DNA of 64,000 bases from Streptomyces angustmyceticus (lineage in GTDB: Bacteria; Actinomycetota; Actinomycetes; Streptomycetales; Streptomycetaceae), in contig NZ_CP082945.1 in the NCBI RefSeq assembly GCF_019933235.1, forward strand, positions 5,989,501-6,053,500. The letters are read 5' to 3'. This document shows, piece after piece, positions 9,332-18,045 of the stretch. Each line of letters starts with the position of its first letter. The stretch's first letter is position 1. The position numbers were made by a program, and so were the translations under genes. A model generated the notes under the pieces. That model did not search any database. It worked only from the letters and a program-made list of their open reading frames with translations, and was not told where the DNA came from.

Positions 9332-9424
9332 CGGGTCGGCGATACGAACCGTCCCATCGGCATCAGTCGGCGTCCACACGCACGTGCGGCGACGACACGT
9401 AACTCGAGGCGAGAGGCCTTCGAC

Positions 9425-10654
9425 GTGGCAGCACCGCAGAACTACCTCGCAGTCATCAAGGTCGTCGGCATCGGCGGCGGTGGCGTGAACGCCATCAACC
9501 GGATGATCGAGGTCGGGCTCAAGGGCGTCGAGTTCATCGCGATCAACACCGATGCGCAGGCGCTGCTGATGAGCGACGCCGACGTCAAGCTCGACGTCGG
9601 CCGCGAAATGACGCGCGGACTCGGCGCCGGCGCCAACCCGGATGTGGGTCGGAAGGCGGCCGAGGACCACCGCGAGGAGATCGAGGAGGTCCTCAAGGGG
9701 GCCGACATGGTCTTCGTGACCGCGGGCGAGGGCGGCGGCACCGGCACCGGCGGCGCACCCGTCGTCGCCAACATCGCCCGCTCGCTGGGCGCCCTGACGA
9801 TCGGCGTGGTCACCCGGCCGTTCACCTTCGAGGGCCGCCGCCGCGCCAACCAGGCCGAGGACGGCATCGCGCAGCTGCGCGAAGAGGTCGACACCCTCAT
9901 CGTGATCCCCAACGACCGGCTGCTGTCCATCTCGGACCGCCAGGTGAGCGTGCTCGACGCGTTCAAGTCCGCGGACCAGGTGCTGCTGTCGGGTGTCCAG
10001 GGCATCACCGACCTGATCACCACACCGGGTCTGATCAACCTCGACTTCGCCGACGTCAAGTCCGTGATGTCGGAGGCCGGTTCCGCACTCATGGGGATCG
10101 GCTCGGCACGCGGCGACGACCGCGCGGTGGCGGCGGCGGAGATGGCGATCTCCTCGCCGCTCCTGGAGGCCTCCATCGACGGCGCCCGCGGGGTGCTGCT
10201 CTCCATCTCCGGCGGCTCCGACCTCGGTCTCTTCGAGATCAACGAGGCCGCCCAGCTGGTCAGCGAGGCCGCGCACCCGGAAGCCAACATCATCTTCGGT
10301 GCGGTCATCGACGACGCGCTGGGCGACGAGGTGCGGGTGACGGTCATCGCCGCGGGCTTCGACGGCGGCCAGCCGCCGGCCCGCCGCGACGCCCAGTCGG
10401 CACTGTCGTCCCCGAAGCGCGAGGAGCCGGCCGCCCCGGCCCCGAGCCGTCCGGCCACCCCGCCGGAGCCGCGTTCGTCGTCCTTCGGCGGACTGGGTGC
10501 GGTGCCCGTGCGCGACGAGGAGCCGGCCCCGGCCGAGTCCCCGGCGCTGGGCGAGGTCCCCTCGTCCCCGGCGAGCACGCCGCAGGTTCCCCCGGCCCGT
10601 CCGTACTCGGACTCCGCGGCCGAGGAACTCGACGTCCCCGACTTCCTGAAGTGA
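9425..10654 (+). CDS. ftsZ: Cell division GTPase FtsZ
   Basis: Tubulin-like GTPase that forms the Z-ring, and in Streptomyces the sporulation ladders. It has 409 residues. The nucleotide-binding GIGGGGVNAINRM starts at residue 15 and the tubulin signature GGGTGTG is at 103-109. The catalytic T7 loop (NLDFADVK) starts near 205. After the globular core (to about 318) comes a Pro/Ala/Ser-rich linker, ending in the short hydrophobic tail DVPDFLK that binds partners such as SepF. GTG start after GAGAGG. It has its own promoter region, described separately. Confidence 0.98.
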   Translation: MAAPQNYLAVIKVVGIGGGGVNAINRMIEVGLKGVEFIAINTDAQALLMSDADVKLDVGREMTRGLGAGANPDVGRKAAEDHREEIEEVLKGADMVFVTAGEGGGTGTGGAPVVANIARSLGALTIGVVTRPFTFEGRRRANQAEDGIAQLREEVDTLIVIPNDRLLSISDRQVSVLDAFKSADQVLLSGVQGITDLITTPGLINLDFADVKSVMSEAGSALMGIGSARGDDRAVAAAEMAISSPLLEASIDGARGVLLSISGGSDLGLFEINEAAQLVSEAAHPEANIIFGAVIDDALGDEVRVTVIAAGFDGGQPPARRDAQSALSSPKREEPAAPAPSRPATPPEPRSSSFGGLGAVPVRDEEPAPAESPALGEVPSSPASTPQVPPARPYSDSAAEELDVPDFLK

Positions 10655-10668
10655 CGTAAAGCACCGAA

Positions 10669-11433
10669 GTGATAGGGCAACAGCACCACGAGAGCGGCGC
10701 GCACTTCGCCTTCACCGACAGGTGGGGCGGGGTGAGCGCCGCTCCGTACGATCAGCTCAACCTGGGCGGCGCGGTCGGCGACGACCCGCGGGCGGTACGC
10801 GCCAACCGTGCGCGGGCCGCCGCGGAACTCGGTCTCGACCCGGCCGCGGTGGTCTGGATGAACCAGGTGCACGGCCGGGACGTCGCGGTGGTCGACGGAC
10901 CGTGGCACGGCGACGAGGTCCCCGGGGTCGACGCGGTGGTGACGGACCGCCGGGGGCTCGCGCTCGCCGTGCTGACCGCCGACTGCACCCCGGTCCTGCT
11001 GGCCGATCCGGTCGCCGGGATCGCGGGGGCCGCGCACGCCGGCCGGCCCGGTCTGGTCGCCGGGGTCGTCCCGGCGGTCGTCGAGGCCATGGTGAAGCGG
11101 GGGGCGGTGCCGGAGCGGATCGTCGCGCACACCGGACCGGCGATCTGCGGACGGTGCTACGAGGTGCCCGAGGCGATGCGGTCCGATGTCGCCGCGGTGG
11201 TGCCCGAGGCCCGTGCGACGACCCGTTGGGGTACTCCCGCGGTGGACGTCACCGCAGGTGTGCGGGCCCAACTCGCCGCGGCGGGCGTACCGGTGCGTGA
11301 CGATTCCCACATCTGCACTCGCGAATCCGCCGACCATTTCTCTTACCGGCGCGACCGTACGACGGGACGGCTCGCGAGCTATGTATGGCTCGGGGAGACC
11401 CCCGGCCCGCGGCTGGGGGAGGCCGAGCTGTGA
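10669..11433 (+). CDS. pgeF: Peptidoglycan editing factor PgeF (YlmD/YfiH, laccase-fold)
   Basis: Member of the DUF152/YfiH family. In E. coli the homologue hydrolyses mis-made UDP-MurNAc-L-Ser and so keeps L-Ser out of the stem peptide; older annotation says polyphenol oxidase. The 254 residues show the metal/active-site elements NQVHGRD near 65, TADCTPVLLADP near 104 and AAHAGRPG near 122. The last differs from the usual HAGWRG form. GTG start 14 bases after ftsZ; the stop overlaps the ylmE start (GTGA). The position in the division cluster fits a cell-wall quality-control role. Confidence 0.88.
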   Translation: MIGQQHHESGAHFAFTDRWGGVSAAPYDQLNLGGAVGDDPRAVRANRARAAAELGLDPAAVVWMNQVHGRDVAVVDGPWHGDEVPGVDAVVTDRRGLALAVLTADCTPVLLADPVAGIAGAAHAGRPGLVAGVVPAVVEAMVKRGAVPERIVAHTGPAICGRCYEVPEAMRSDVAAVVPEARATTRWGTPAVDVTAGVRAQLAAAGVPVRDDSHICTRESADHFSYRRDRTTGRLASYVWLGETPGPRLGEAEL

Positions 11434-12152
11434 CGGACGACCGCAAGACGCAACTGGCCGAGAACCTGGACCGGGTGGAGGAACGTATCTCCGCCGCCTG
11501 CGCCCGGGCCGGCCGGGCGCGCGACGAGGTGACCCTGATCGTGGTCACCAAGACCTACCCGGCGAGCGACGTCCGGTTGCTCGCGGAGCTCGGGGTGCGG
11601 CAGGTCGCGGAGAACCGCGACCAGGAGGCGGCACCCAAGGCCGCGGAATGTGCTGATGTGCCGCTTACTTGGCACTTCGTCGGTCAACTGCAGACGAACA
11701 AGGTGCGCTCTGTGGCCGGTTATGCCGGAATTGTTCAATCGGTCGACCGGGCCCGGCTCGTCACCGCGCTCTCCAAGGAGGCGGTGCGTGCCGGGCGCGA
11801 ACTGGGGTGCCTGATCCAGGTGGCGCTCGACGCGGAGGCGGGCGAGCGGGGCGAGCGCGGCGGGGTGGCGCCCGACGGGGTCGAGGCGCTCGCCGAGGCG
11901 GTCGCCGGGGCCCAAGGTCTGCGGCTGGACGGTGTGATGACCGTCGCGCCGCTTGCCGGGCCCTACGCGGGACGTGAACTCGCCGCTTTCGAGCGGCTCA
12001 TGGAAATCTCATCCGACCTGCGCGCGGCTCATCCTGCTGCCACCATGGTGTCCGCAGGCATGAGCGCGGACCTCGAAGAGGCCGTGGCGGCCGGGGCGAC
12101 ACATGTGCGCGTCGGCACTGCGGTACTCGGAGTCCGACCACGGCTCCGGTAA
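11430..12152 (+). CDS. ylmE: YggS/YlmE family pyridoxal-phosphate-binding protein
   Basis: PLP homeostasis protein of the YggS/PLPBP family, an alanine-racemase-like TIM barrel with no known catalytic activity. I use GTG 11430, which overlaps the pgeF stop and gives 240 residues; an in-frame start 45 bases upstream only adds pgeF-overlapping sequence. The PLP lysine is the K of LIVVTKTYPASDV near residue 38, followed by VAENRDQEA near 55, the phosphate-side HFVGQLQTNK and the C-terminal TMVSAGMSADLEEA. Conserved between pgeF and sepF in actinobacteria and Firmicutes. Confidence 0.92.
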   Translation: MTDDRKTQLAENLDRVEERISAACARAGRARDEVTLIVVTKTYPASDVRLLAELGVRQVAENRDQEAAPKAAECADVPLTWHFVGQLQTNKVRSVAGYAGIVQSVDRARLVTALSKEAVRAGRELGCLIQVALDAEAGERGERGGVAPDGVEALAEAVAGAQGLRLDGVMTVAPLAGPYAGRELAAFERLMEISSDLRAAHPAATMVSAGMSADLEEAVAAGATHVRVGTAVLGVRPRLR

Positions 12153-12275
12153 CGTCGCCAAGCAAGTCGGACCACAGCACAAAATATGGTCATTACCGCA
12201 AAAAGCGGGCAGGCCGCGTGGATCCAAGGCCCCTGGTGACGGAGCCGATCCACCACAGAGCGGAGGACGCAGAGA

Positions 12276-12896
12276 ATGGCCGGCGCGATGCGCAAGATGG
12301 CGGTCTACCTCGGCCTCGTGGAGGACGATGGGTACGACGGCCGGGGGTTCGACCCCGATGACGAGTTCGAGCCCGAGCTTGATCCGGAGCCCGACCGGGG
12401 GCGGCGTCAACAGCACCCAGTGCAGGCCGAAATTCCCCCCGAAAGGGAGGAACCCGTCCGCGCCGTGACACCTCCGGCGCAACGTGAACCGGCCCCGCTC
12501 ACCGCGGAAAACGGACGACCCGCGCGAATCGCCCCCGTGGCATCCATCACACCCGAACGTCCAAATCTGGAGAAGAACGCACCGGTGATCATGCCCAAGG
12601 TTGTGTCCGAGCGGGAGCCCTACCGCATCACCACGCTGCACCCGCGGACCTACAACGAAGCCCGTACCATCGGGGAACACTTCCGTGAGGGCACTCCGGT
12701 GATCATGAATCTCACGGAGATGGACGACACCGACGCGAAGCGACTTGTCGACTTTGCGGCCGGTTTGGTGTTTGGTCTTCACGGCAGCATCGAGCGGGTG
12801 ACGCAGAAGGTGTTCCTGTTGTCGCCTGCTAACGTCGATGTCACGGCGGAGGACAAGGCCCGCATCGCAGAGGGCGGGTTCTTCAACCAGAGCTGA
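12276..12896 (+). CDS. sepF: Z-ring anchoring protein SepF
   Basis: Cytoplasmic protein that tethers FtsZ to the membrane. The 206 residues comprise an amphipathic, membrane-targeting N-terminus (MRKMAVYLGLVEDD), an acidic/charged Pro-rich linker (about 15-105) and a globular SepF core (about 110-200, from ITTLHPRTYNEA through VIMNLTEMDD to GLHGSIERVTQKVFLLSP). ATG 12276 has GGAGG (12262-12266) 9 bases upstream. A second ATG at 12288 would begin exactly at the amphipathic helix. The 123-base gap before it contains a GTGGATC/GATCCAC dyad (12218-12253). Confidence 0.95.
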   Translation: MAGAMRKMAVYLGLVEDDGYDGRGFDPDDEFEPELDPEPDRGRRQQHPVQAEIPPEREEPVRAVTPPAQREPAPLTAENGRPARIAPVASITPERPNLEKNAPVIMPKVVSEREPYRITTLHPRTYNEARTIGEHFREGTPVIMNLTEMDDTDAKRLVDFAAGLVFGLHGSIERVTQKVFLLSPANVDVTAEDKARIAEGGFFNQS

Positions 12897-12968
12897 GACG
12901 CACCACCGGGCACACCGCGGCCGTGAGGCCAACACAGGAGCAAGGCAAGGGGAGAGGGACAGCGCGAG

Positions 12969-13262
12969 ATGAGTGTCTTTGGTCAGGTGATCTACATCGC
13001 GCTCTCCTGCTACCTGATCGTGTTGATCTTCCGGCTGGTGATGGACTATGTCTTCCAGTTCGCCCGTTCATGGCAACCCGGCAAGGCGATGGTGGTCATT
13101 CTTGAGGCCGCCTACACTGTCACTGATCCGCCACTCAAGCTTCTGCGGCGGGTAATTCCGCCGCTGCGTCTCGGGGGCGTGGCGCTCGACCTGTCCTTCT
13201 TCGTATTGATGATCATCGTGTACATCCTGATCACCGTCGTGAGGTCGGTGTTGTTGGTGTGA
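12969..13262 (+). CDS. ylmG: YggT/YlmG family membrane protein
   Basis: A 97-residue protein with two hydrophobic helices (about 4-24 and 68-95) flanking a loop with YTVTDPPLKLLRRVIPPLR, the hallmark of the YggT family. In other bacteria the family lies beside sepF and divIVA and affects division or nucleoid distribution; its molecular job is not settled. ATG start with GGGGAGAGGGACAGCGCGAG upstream. Same strand and spacing as the surrounding division genes. Confidence 0.9.
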   Translation: MSVFGQVIYIALSCYLIVLIFRLVMDYVFQFARSWQPGKAMVVILEAAYTVTDPPLKLLRRVIPPLRLGGVALDLSFFVLMIIVYILITVVRSVLLV

Positions 13263-13311
13263 ACGATACGGTCTTGCCGATTGCCGACGACTACGTTGAG
13301 GTGAAGTAGAG

Positions 13312-14427
13312 ATGCCGTTGACCCCCGAGGACGTGCGGAACAAGCAGTTCACGACCGTCCGCCTCCGAGAAGGCTATGACGAGGACGAGGTCGATGCCTT
13401 CCTCGATGAGGTCGAAGCCGAACTGACCCGGCTCCTGCGGGAGAACGAGGACCTTCGCGCCAAGCTGGCCGCCGCCACCCGCGCCGCGGCGCAGAACCAG
13501 CAGCAGCAGGGACTGCGCAAGGGACCCGACCAGCAGCAGGACCAGCAGCAGCAGCGGCCCGGGGCTCCGGTGCCCGCCGCCATATCCGGTCCGCAGCCGG
13601 TGCCGCCGCAGCAGCAGGGGATGGGTGGACCTCCCCAACTGCCCGGTGGAGCACCTCAGCTGCCTCCTGGTCCCGGTGGCCACGGCCCCGGCCCGCAGGG
13701 CCCGCACGGCCCCGGTCCGATGGGTCCCGGCGGTCCGATGGGCGGCCCGATGGGCGGCCCCGGCGGACCGCAGCTGCCGCAGGCCGCTCAGCAGGGCGGC
13801 CCCGGCGGTGACAGCGCCGCGCGCGTGCTGTCGCTGGCACAGCAGACCGCCGACCAGGCGATCGCGGAGGCCCGTTCCGAGGCCAACAAGATCGTCGGCG
13901 AGGCGCGCAGCCGTGCCGAGGGCCTGGAGCGGGACGCCCGCGCCAAGGCCGACGCGCTGGAGCGGGACGCGCAGGAGAAGCACCGCGTGGCGATGGGCTC
14001 GCTGGAGTCGGCCCGCGCGACGCTGGAGCGCAAGGTCGAGGACCTGCGCGGCTTCGAGCGCGAGTACCGCACGCGGCTGAAGTCGTACCTGGAGAGCCAG
14101 CTGCGTCAGCTGGAGAACCAGGCCGACGACTCGCTGGCCCCGCCGCGGACCCCGGCGACCGCTTCGCTGCCGCCGTCCCCGTCGATGGCGTCGGCCGGTG
14201 CCGGCACCATGGGCGGCAACCACACCATGGGTGGCGGCCAGCAGATGGGCGGCAACCACTCCATGGCCGGTCAGTCCAACGGTGGTCCGTCCTACGGCGG
14301 CGGTCAGCAGCAGATGTCGCCGGCGATGACCCAGCCGATGGCTCCGGTGCGGCCGCAGAGCCCGCAGCCGATGCAGCAGACGCCGTCGCCGATGCGCGGC
14401 TTCCTCATCGACGAGGACGACAACTGA
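13312..14427 (+). CDS. divIVA: Polar growth determinant DivIVA (Wag31)
   Basis: Coiled-coil scaffold that marks hyphal tips and recruits the polar wall-synthesis machinery; essential in Streptomyces. The 371 residues show the conserved membrane-binding domain MPLTPEDVRNKQFTTVRLRE with a short first coiled coil (about 1-60), a long Gln/Pro/Gly-rich low-complexity linker (about 60-160), the second coiled coil (about 165-265, rich in ARSEA/ERDA repeats) and a Gly/Met/Gln-rich C-terminal tail (270-371). The interrupted architecture is the streptomycete form. AAGTAGAG precedes the ATG. A strong hairpin terminator follows. Confidence 0.97.
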   Translation: MPLTPEDVRNKQFTTVRLREGYDEDEVDAFLDEVEAELTRLLRENEDLRAKLAAATRAAAQNQQQQGLRKGPDQQQDQQQQRPGAPVPAAISGPQPVPPQQQGMGGPPQLPGGAPQLPPGPGGHGPGPQGPHGPGPMGPGGPMGGPMGGPGGPQLPQAAQQGGPGGDSAARVLSLAQQTADQAIAEARSEANKIVGEARSRAEGLERDARAKADALERDAQEKHRVAMGSLESARATLERKVEDLRGFEREYRTRLKSYLESQLRQLENQADDSLAPPRTPATASLPPSPSMASAGAGTMGGNHTMGGGQQMGGNHSMAGQSNGGPSYGGGQQQMSPAMTQPMAPVRPQSPQPMQQTPSPMRGFLIDEDDN

Positions 14428-14457
14428 CGTCCGCGTAGCGCGCATCGTCGGCAATCA

Positions 14458-14501
14458 GGGCCGGGCCCCGAGGGAACATTCCTTCGGGGCCCGGCCCTTT
14501 T
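14458..14501 (+). terminator. Terminator after divIVA
   Basis: A 19-bp GC-rich stem (left arm 14458-14476, right arm 14479-14497, one G-T wobble) with a tiny loop, followed by TTTT and TGTGTG. A classical intrinsic terminator closing the division cluster. Confidence 0.88.
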
Positions 14502-14543
14502 GTGTGTACCTGTCCGCGGGGGCGTGCGGTGTCGGCGGGACGG

Positions 14544-14580
14544 CGAAGCCCCCCGGCGCGGGCTGCGCCGGGGGGCTTCG
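14544..14580 (-). terminator. Terminator after ileS
   Basis: Perfect 16-bp stem (14544-14559 with 14565-14580) and 5-base loop, lying between the ends of convergent divIVA and ileS, 13 bases past the ileS stop. No T-run on the ileS side, as is common in streptomycetes. Confidence 0.75.
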
Positions 14581-14593
14581 GGGGACGTGGTGA

Positions 14594-17500
14594 CTACGCC
14601 TTGCGCAGCTGGAACGTCAGGGACAGGCTCTCGTCGGTGAACGCGGAGCCGTAGGTTCCGTCGCCCTCGCCGGGGGCGAAGTCGTCGGCGAGGACCTCGT
14701 CGGCGATCAGGCCGGCGTGGTCGGCCAGTGCCGTGCGGACCTCCTCGTCGGTGGACCGCCAGCGCAGCGCGATGCGGTCGGCGACGTCCAGGCCGCTGTT
14801 CTTGCGGGCCTCCTGGATCAGCCGGATCGCGTCCCGGGCCAGGCCCGCCCGCCGCAGCTCCGGGGTGATCTCCAGGTCGAGGGCGACCGTGGCGCCGGCG
14901 TCGGAGGCCACCGACCAGCCCTCGCGCGGGGTCTCGGTGATGATCACCTCGTCGGGCGCGAGCGAGACGGTCTCGCCGTCGACCTCGACACTCGCCGTGC
15001 CGTCGCGCAGCGCGAGCGAGAGGGCCGCGGCGTCCGCGGCGGCGACGGCCTTGGCGACCGCCTGGACGCCCTTGCCGAACCGCTTGCCGAGGGCACGGAA
15101 GTTCGCCTTCGCGGTGGTGTCGACGAGCGAGCCGCCCACCTCGGACAGCGAGGCCAGCGAGCTGACGTTGAGCTCCTCGGTGATCTGCGCGCGCAGGTCC
15201 TCGGGCAGGCCGGCGAAGCCGTGGGCCGCCACCAGCGCACGGGACAGCGGCTGGCGGGTCTTCACCCCCGACTCGGCGCGGGTGGCGCGGCCCAGCTCGA
15301 CCAGCCGCCGCACCAGCTGCATCTGGCCGGACAGCGCCGGGTCGATGAGCGCGCGGTCGGGGGCCGGCCAACTGGAGAGGTGCACCGACCCCGGGGCCTC
15401 CGGGGCGACCGGGACGACCAGGTCCTGCCAGACCCGTTCGGTGATGAACGGGGTGATCGGGGCCATGAGGCGGGTGACGGTCTCGATGACCTCGTGGAGG
15501 GTGCGCAGCGCGGCGGCGTCGCCCTGCCAGAAGCGGCGGCGGGAGCGGCGGACATACCAGTTGGAGAGGTCGTCGACGAAAGTCGACAGCAGCTTGCCGG
15601 CCCGCTGGGTGTCGAACGCCTCCAGGGACTCGGTGACCTGCTCGACCAGGGTGTTCAGCTCGCCGAGCAGCCAGCGGTCCAGCAGCGGGCGGTCGGCCGG
15701 GGCCGGGTCGGCCGCGGACGGCGCCCAGCCGGACGTACGGGCGTACAGCGCCTGGAAGGCGACGGTGTTCCAGTACGTCAGCAGGGTCTTGCGGACGACT
15801 TCCTGGATGGTGCCGTGGCCGACCCGGCGCGCGGCCCAGGGGGAGCCGCCGGCGGCCATGAACCAGCGGACCGCGTCGGCGCCGTGCTGGTCCATGAGCG
15901 GGATCGGCTGGAGGGTGTTGCCCAGGTGCTTGGACATCTTCCGGCCGTCCTCGGCGAGGATGTGACCGAGGCAGACCACGTTCTCGTACGAGGACTTGTC
16001 GAAGACGAGGGTGCCGACCGCCATCAGCGTGTAGAACCAGCCGCGGGTCTGGTCGATGGCCTCGGAGATGAACTGCGCCGGGTAGCGCTTCTCGAACAGC
16101 TCCTTGTTGCGGTACGGGTAGCCCCACTGTGCGAACGGCATCGAGCCGGAGTCGTACCAGGCGTCGATGACCTCGGGGACGCGGGTGGCGGTGAGTGTGC
16201 AGCCCTCGTGGGAGCAGGTGAAGGTGACCGCGTCGATGTACGGGCGGTGCGGGTCCAGGCCGGACTGGTCGGTGCCGGTCAGCTCGGTGAGCTCGGCGAG
16301 CGACCCGACGCAGGTGAGGTGGCCCTCCTCGCAGCGCCAGAGGGGCAGCGGGGTGCCCCAGTAGCGGTTGCGGGACAGCGCCCAGTCGATGTTGTTGGTG
16401 AGCCAGTCGCCGAAGCGGCCGTGCTTGACCGACTCGGGGAACCAGTTGGTGTTCTCGTTCTCCCGCAGCAGGGCGTCCTTGACCGCGGTGGTGCGGATGT
16501 ACCACGACGGCTGGGCGTAGTAGAGCAGCGCGGTGTGGCAGCGCCAGCAGTGCGGGTAGCTGTGCTCGTAGGCGAGGTGGCGGAAGAGCAGGCCGCGGGC
16601 GTCGAGGTCGGCGACCAGTGTCTCGTCGGCCTTCTTGAAGAACTGGCCGCCCACCAGGCGGAGTTCCTCCTCGAACGTGCCGTCCGGGCGGACCGGGTTG
16701 ATCACCGGCAGGCCGTACGCCTTGCAGGTCCTGAGGTCGTCCTCACCGAAGGCCGGGGCCTGGTGGACGAGGCCGGTGCCGTCGTCGGTGGTGACGTACT
16801 CGGCGTTGACGACGATGTTGGCGCCGTCCAGCTCGACGAGGTCGAAGGGGCGCTCGTAGGCCCAGCGCTCCATCTCGCGGCCGGTGAAGGACTCGCCGGT
16901 GGCGGTCCAGCCCTCGCCGAGGGCCTTCTCCAGCAGCGGCTCGGCGACGACCAGCCGCTCGCTGCCGTCGGTGGCGACGACGTAGGTGACGTCGGGGTGG
17001 GCGGCGACGGCGGTGTTGGAGACCAGGGTCCAGGGGGTGGTCGTCCAGATGAGCAGCGCGGCCCGGCCGGCCAGCGGGCCGGAGGTCAGCGGGAGGCGGA
17101 CGAAGACCGAGGGGTCGACGACGTTCTCGTAGCCCTGCGCCAGCTCGTGGTCCGACAGGCCGGTGCCGCAGCGCGGGCACCAGGGGGCGACACGGTGGTC
17201 CTGGACCAGCAGGCCCTTGGAGAAGATCTCCTTCAGCGACCACCACACCGACTCGATGTAGTCGGGGTCCATCGTGCGGTACGGGGCGTCCAGGTCGGTC
17301 CAGTAGCCCATACGGGTCGTGAGCTCGGCGAAGGCGTCGGTGTGGCGGGTCACCGACTCGCGGCACTTGGCGTTGAACTCGGCGATGCCGTACGCCTCGA
17401 TGTCCTTCTTGCCGCTGAAGCCCAGCTCCTTCTCCACGGCCAGCTCGACCGGGAGGCCGTGGCAGTCCCAGCCGGCCTTGCGGTCGACGTGGTAGCCCTG

Positions 17501-17737
17501 CATCGTGCGGAACCGGGGGAAGACGTCCTTGAAGACGCGCGCCTCGATGTGGTGCGCGCCGGGCATGCCGTTGGCGGTCGGGGGGCCCTCGTAGAAGACC
17601 CACTCGGGCCGGCCCTCGGACTGCTGGAGGGTGCGGGCGAAGACCTTCTGCTCCTGCCAGAACTCGAGCACGGCGTGCTCGAGGGCGGGGAGGTCTACCT
17701 GGGCGGGTACCTGGCGGTACTGGGGCTGCGGACTCAT
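14594..17737 (-). CDS. ileS: Isoleucyl-tRNA synthetase, type-2-like, with G-x-H-H signature
   Basis: Class I synthetase charging tRNA-Ile, 1047 residues, which matches the eukaryote-like type 2 IleRS. The start is the ATG at 17737 behind GGAGGAAG; in-frame codons further upstream fall inside the T-box leader. The first signature reads GPPTANGMPGAHHIEAR: where HIGH-type enzymes have H-x-G-H, this one has G60-A61-H62-H63. The second signature is KMSKH at 600-604. The editing domain lies between them (TTTPWTLVSNTAV, VHQAPAFGEDD). The C-terminal anticodon-binding region is long. The altered first signature is linked to mupirocin hyper-resistance in type-2 enzymes (recalled, not checked). Confidence 0.97.
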   Translation of the reverse strand: MSPQPQYRQVPAQVDLPALEHAVLEFWQEQKVFARTLQQSEGRPEWVFYEGPPTANGMPGAHHIEARVFKDVFPRFRTMQGYHVDRKAGWDCHGLPVELAVEKELGFSGKKDIEAYGIAEFNAKCRESVTRHTDAFAELTTRMGYWTDLDAPYRTMDPDYIESVWWSLKEIFSKGLLVQDHRVAPWCPRCGTGLSDHELAQGYENVVDPSVFVRLPLTSGPLAGRAALLIWTTTPWTLVSNTAVAAHPDVTYVVATDGSERLVVAEPLLEKALGEGWTATGESFTGREMERWAYERPFDLVELDGANIVVNAEYVTTDDGTGLVHQAPAFGEDDLRTCKAYGLPVINPVRPDGTFEEELRLVGGQFFKKADETLVADLDARGLLFRHLAYEHSYPHCWRCHTALLYYAQPSWYIRTTAVKDALLRENENTNWFPESVKHGRFGDWLTNNIDWALSRNRYWGTPLPLWRCEEGHLTCVGSLAELTELTGTDQSGLDPHRPYIDAVTFTCSHEGCTLTATRVPEVIDAWYDSGSMPFAQWGYPYRNKELFEKRYPAQFISEAIDQTRGWFYTLMAVGTLVFDKSSYENVVCLGHILAEDGRKMSKHLGNTLQPIPLMDQHGADAVRWFMAAGGSPWAARRVGHGTIQEVVRKTLLTYWNTVAFQALYARTSGWAPSAADPAPADRPLLDRWLLGELNTLVEQVTESLEAFDTQRAGKLLSTFVDDLSNWYVRRSRRRFWQGDAAALRTLHEVIETVTRLMAPITPFITERVWQDLVVPVAPEAPGSVHLSSWPAPDRALIDPALSGQMQLVRRLVELGRATRAESGVKTRQPLSRALVAAHGFAGLPEDLRAQITEELNVSSLASLSEVGGSLVDTTAKANFRALGKRFGKGVQAVAKAVAAADAAALSLALRDGTASVEVDGETVSLAPDEVIITETPREGWSVASDAGATVALDLEITPELRRAGLARDAIRLIQEARKNSGLDVADRIALRWRSTDEEVRTALADHAGLIADEVLADDFAPGEGDGTYGSAFTDESLSLTFQLRKA

Positions 17738-18045
17738 CGGGGGCTTCCTCCGGCGGACACCTGCTGCGTTCTCCGTCCGGAGGGACGAGAGCCTGCGCTC
17801 CCGCGGTACCACCCTCCTTGGCGGTGCCGCTGCACCGCCCCCTCATTGGGGTCGCGCTGCCGGTTCTAATCGCCCTGGGCGGCCCGAGGCCCGTGGGCGG
17901 GGCCCACTGTCCAAAGCTTTCTTCCGGCGGCTCCGGGGTGATTTTCGCGTCGTGCACACCCCCGGGCTCCCACCGTCCCCGGGTCGCTGCTGGCTGCGTA
18001 CGGCGCTACTCGTCCCGTCAATGCCTCTCGCTCGGCCCAGTGTAC
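17738..18045 (-). promoter_or_regulatory. T-box leader of ileS (translational type)
   Basis: Read on the minus strand, the leader contains the T-box sequence AAGGAGGGTGGTACCGCGG (complement of 17801-17819), which pairs with the uncharged tRNA acceptor end. Further upstream is GGGACGAGTA, like the stem I motif, and a candidate Ile specifier ATC at 17942-17940 followed by A. After the T-box, CCTCCGG (17783-17777) is a perfect complement of CCGGAGG (17753-17747), which holds the ileS Shine-Dalgarno. There is no terminator U-run. So uncharged tRNA-Ile should free the ribosome site. A TACACT -10-like box lies at 18044-18039. Confidence 0.93.

Larger units (their letters stand above)
9143..9424 (+). 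promoter_or_regulatory. ftsZ upstream regulatory region
   Basis: A 282-base gap with no gene. I see TTGAAC (9233-9238) and TAGTGT (9257-9262) separated by 18 bases, a reasonable vegetative promoter. Two dyads follow (9266-9286 and 9306-9331), listed separately. A single GACAC, the core of the WhiA site, lies at 9394-9398. A GAGAGG box precedes the GTG of ftsZ. In S. coelicolor, ftsZ is read from several promoters including a sporulation-induced one; which of the sites seen here play that role is inference. Confidence 0.65.

Noticed and set aside
14717..17869. A 1050-codon open frame antisense to ileS
   Set aside because: Third-position GC bias opens the opposite strand of long GC-rich genes. 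Its translation is Val/Gly/Asp/Arg-rich with no domain, and the sense strand has every IleRS motif. Similar long antisense frames over murE, murD-ftsW, dnaE, sdhA, trpE and hisD were dropped for the same reason.
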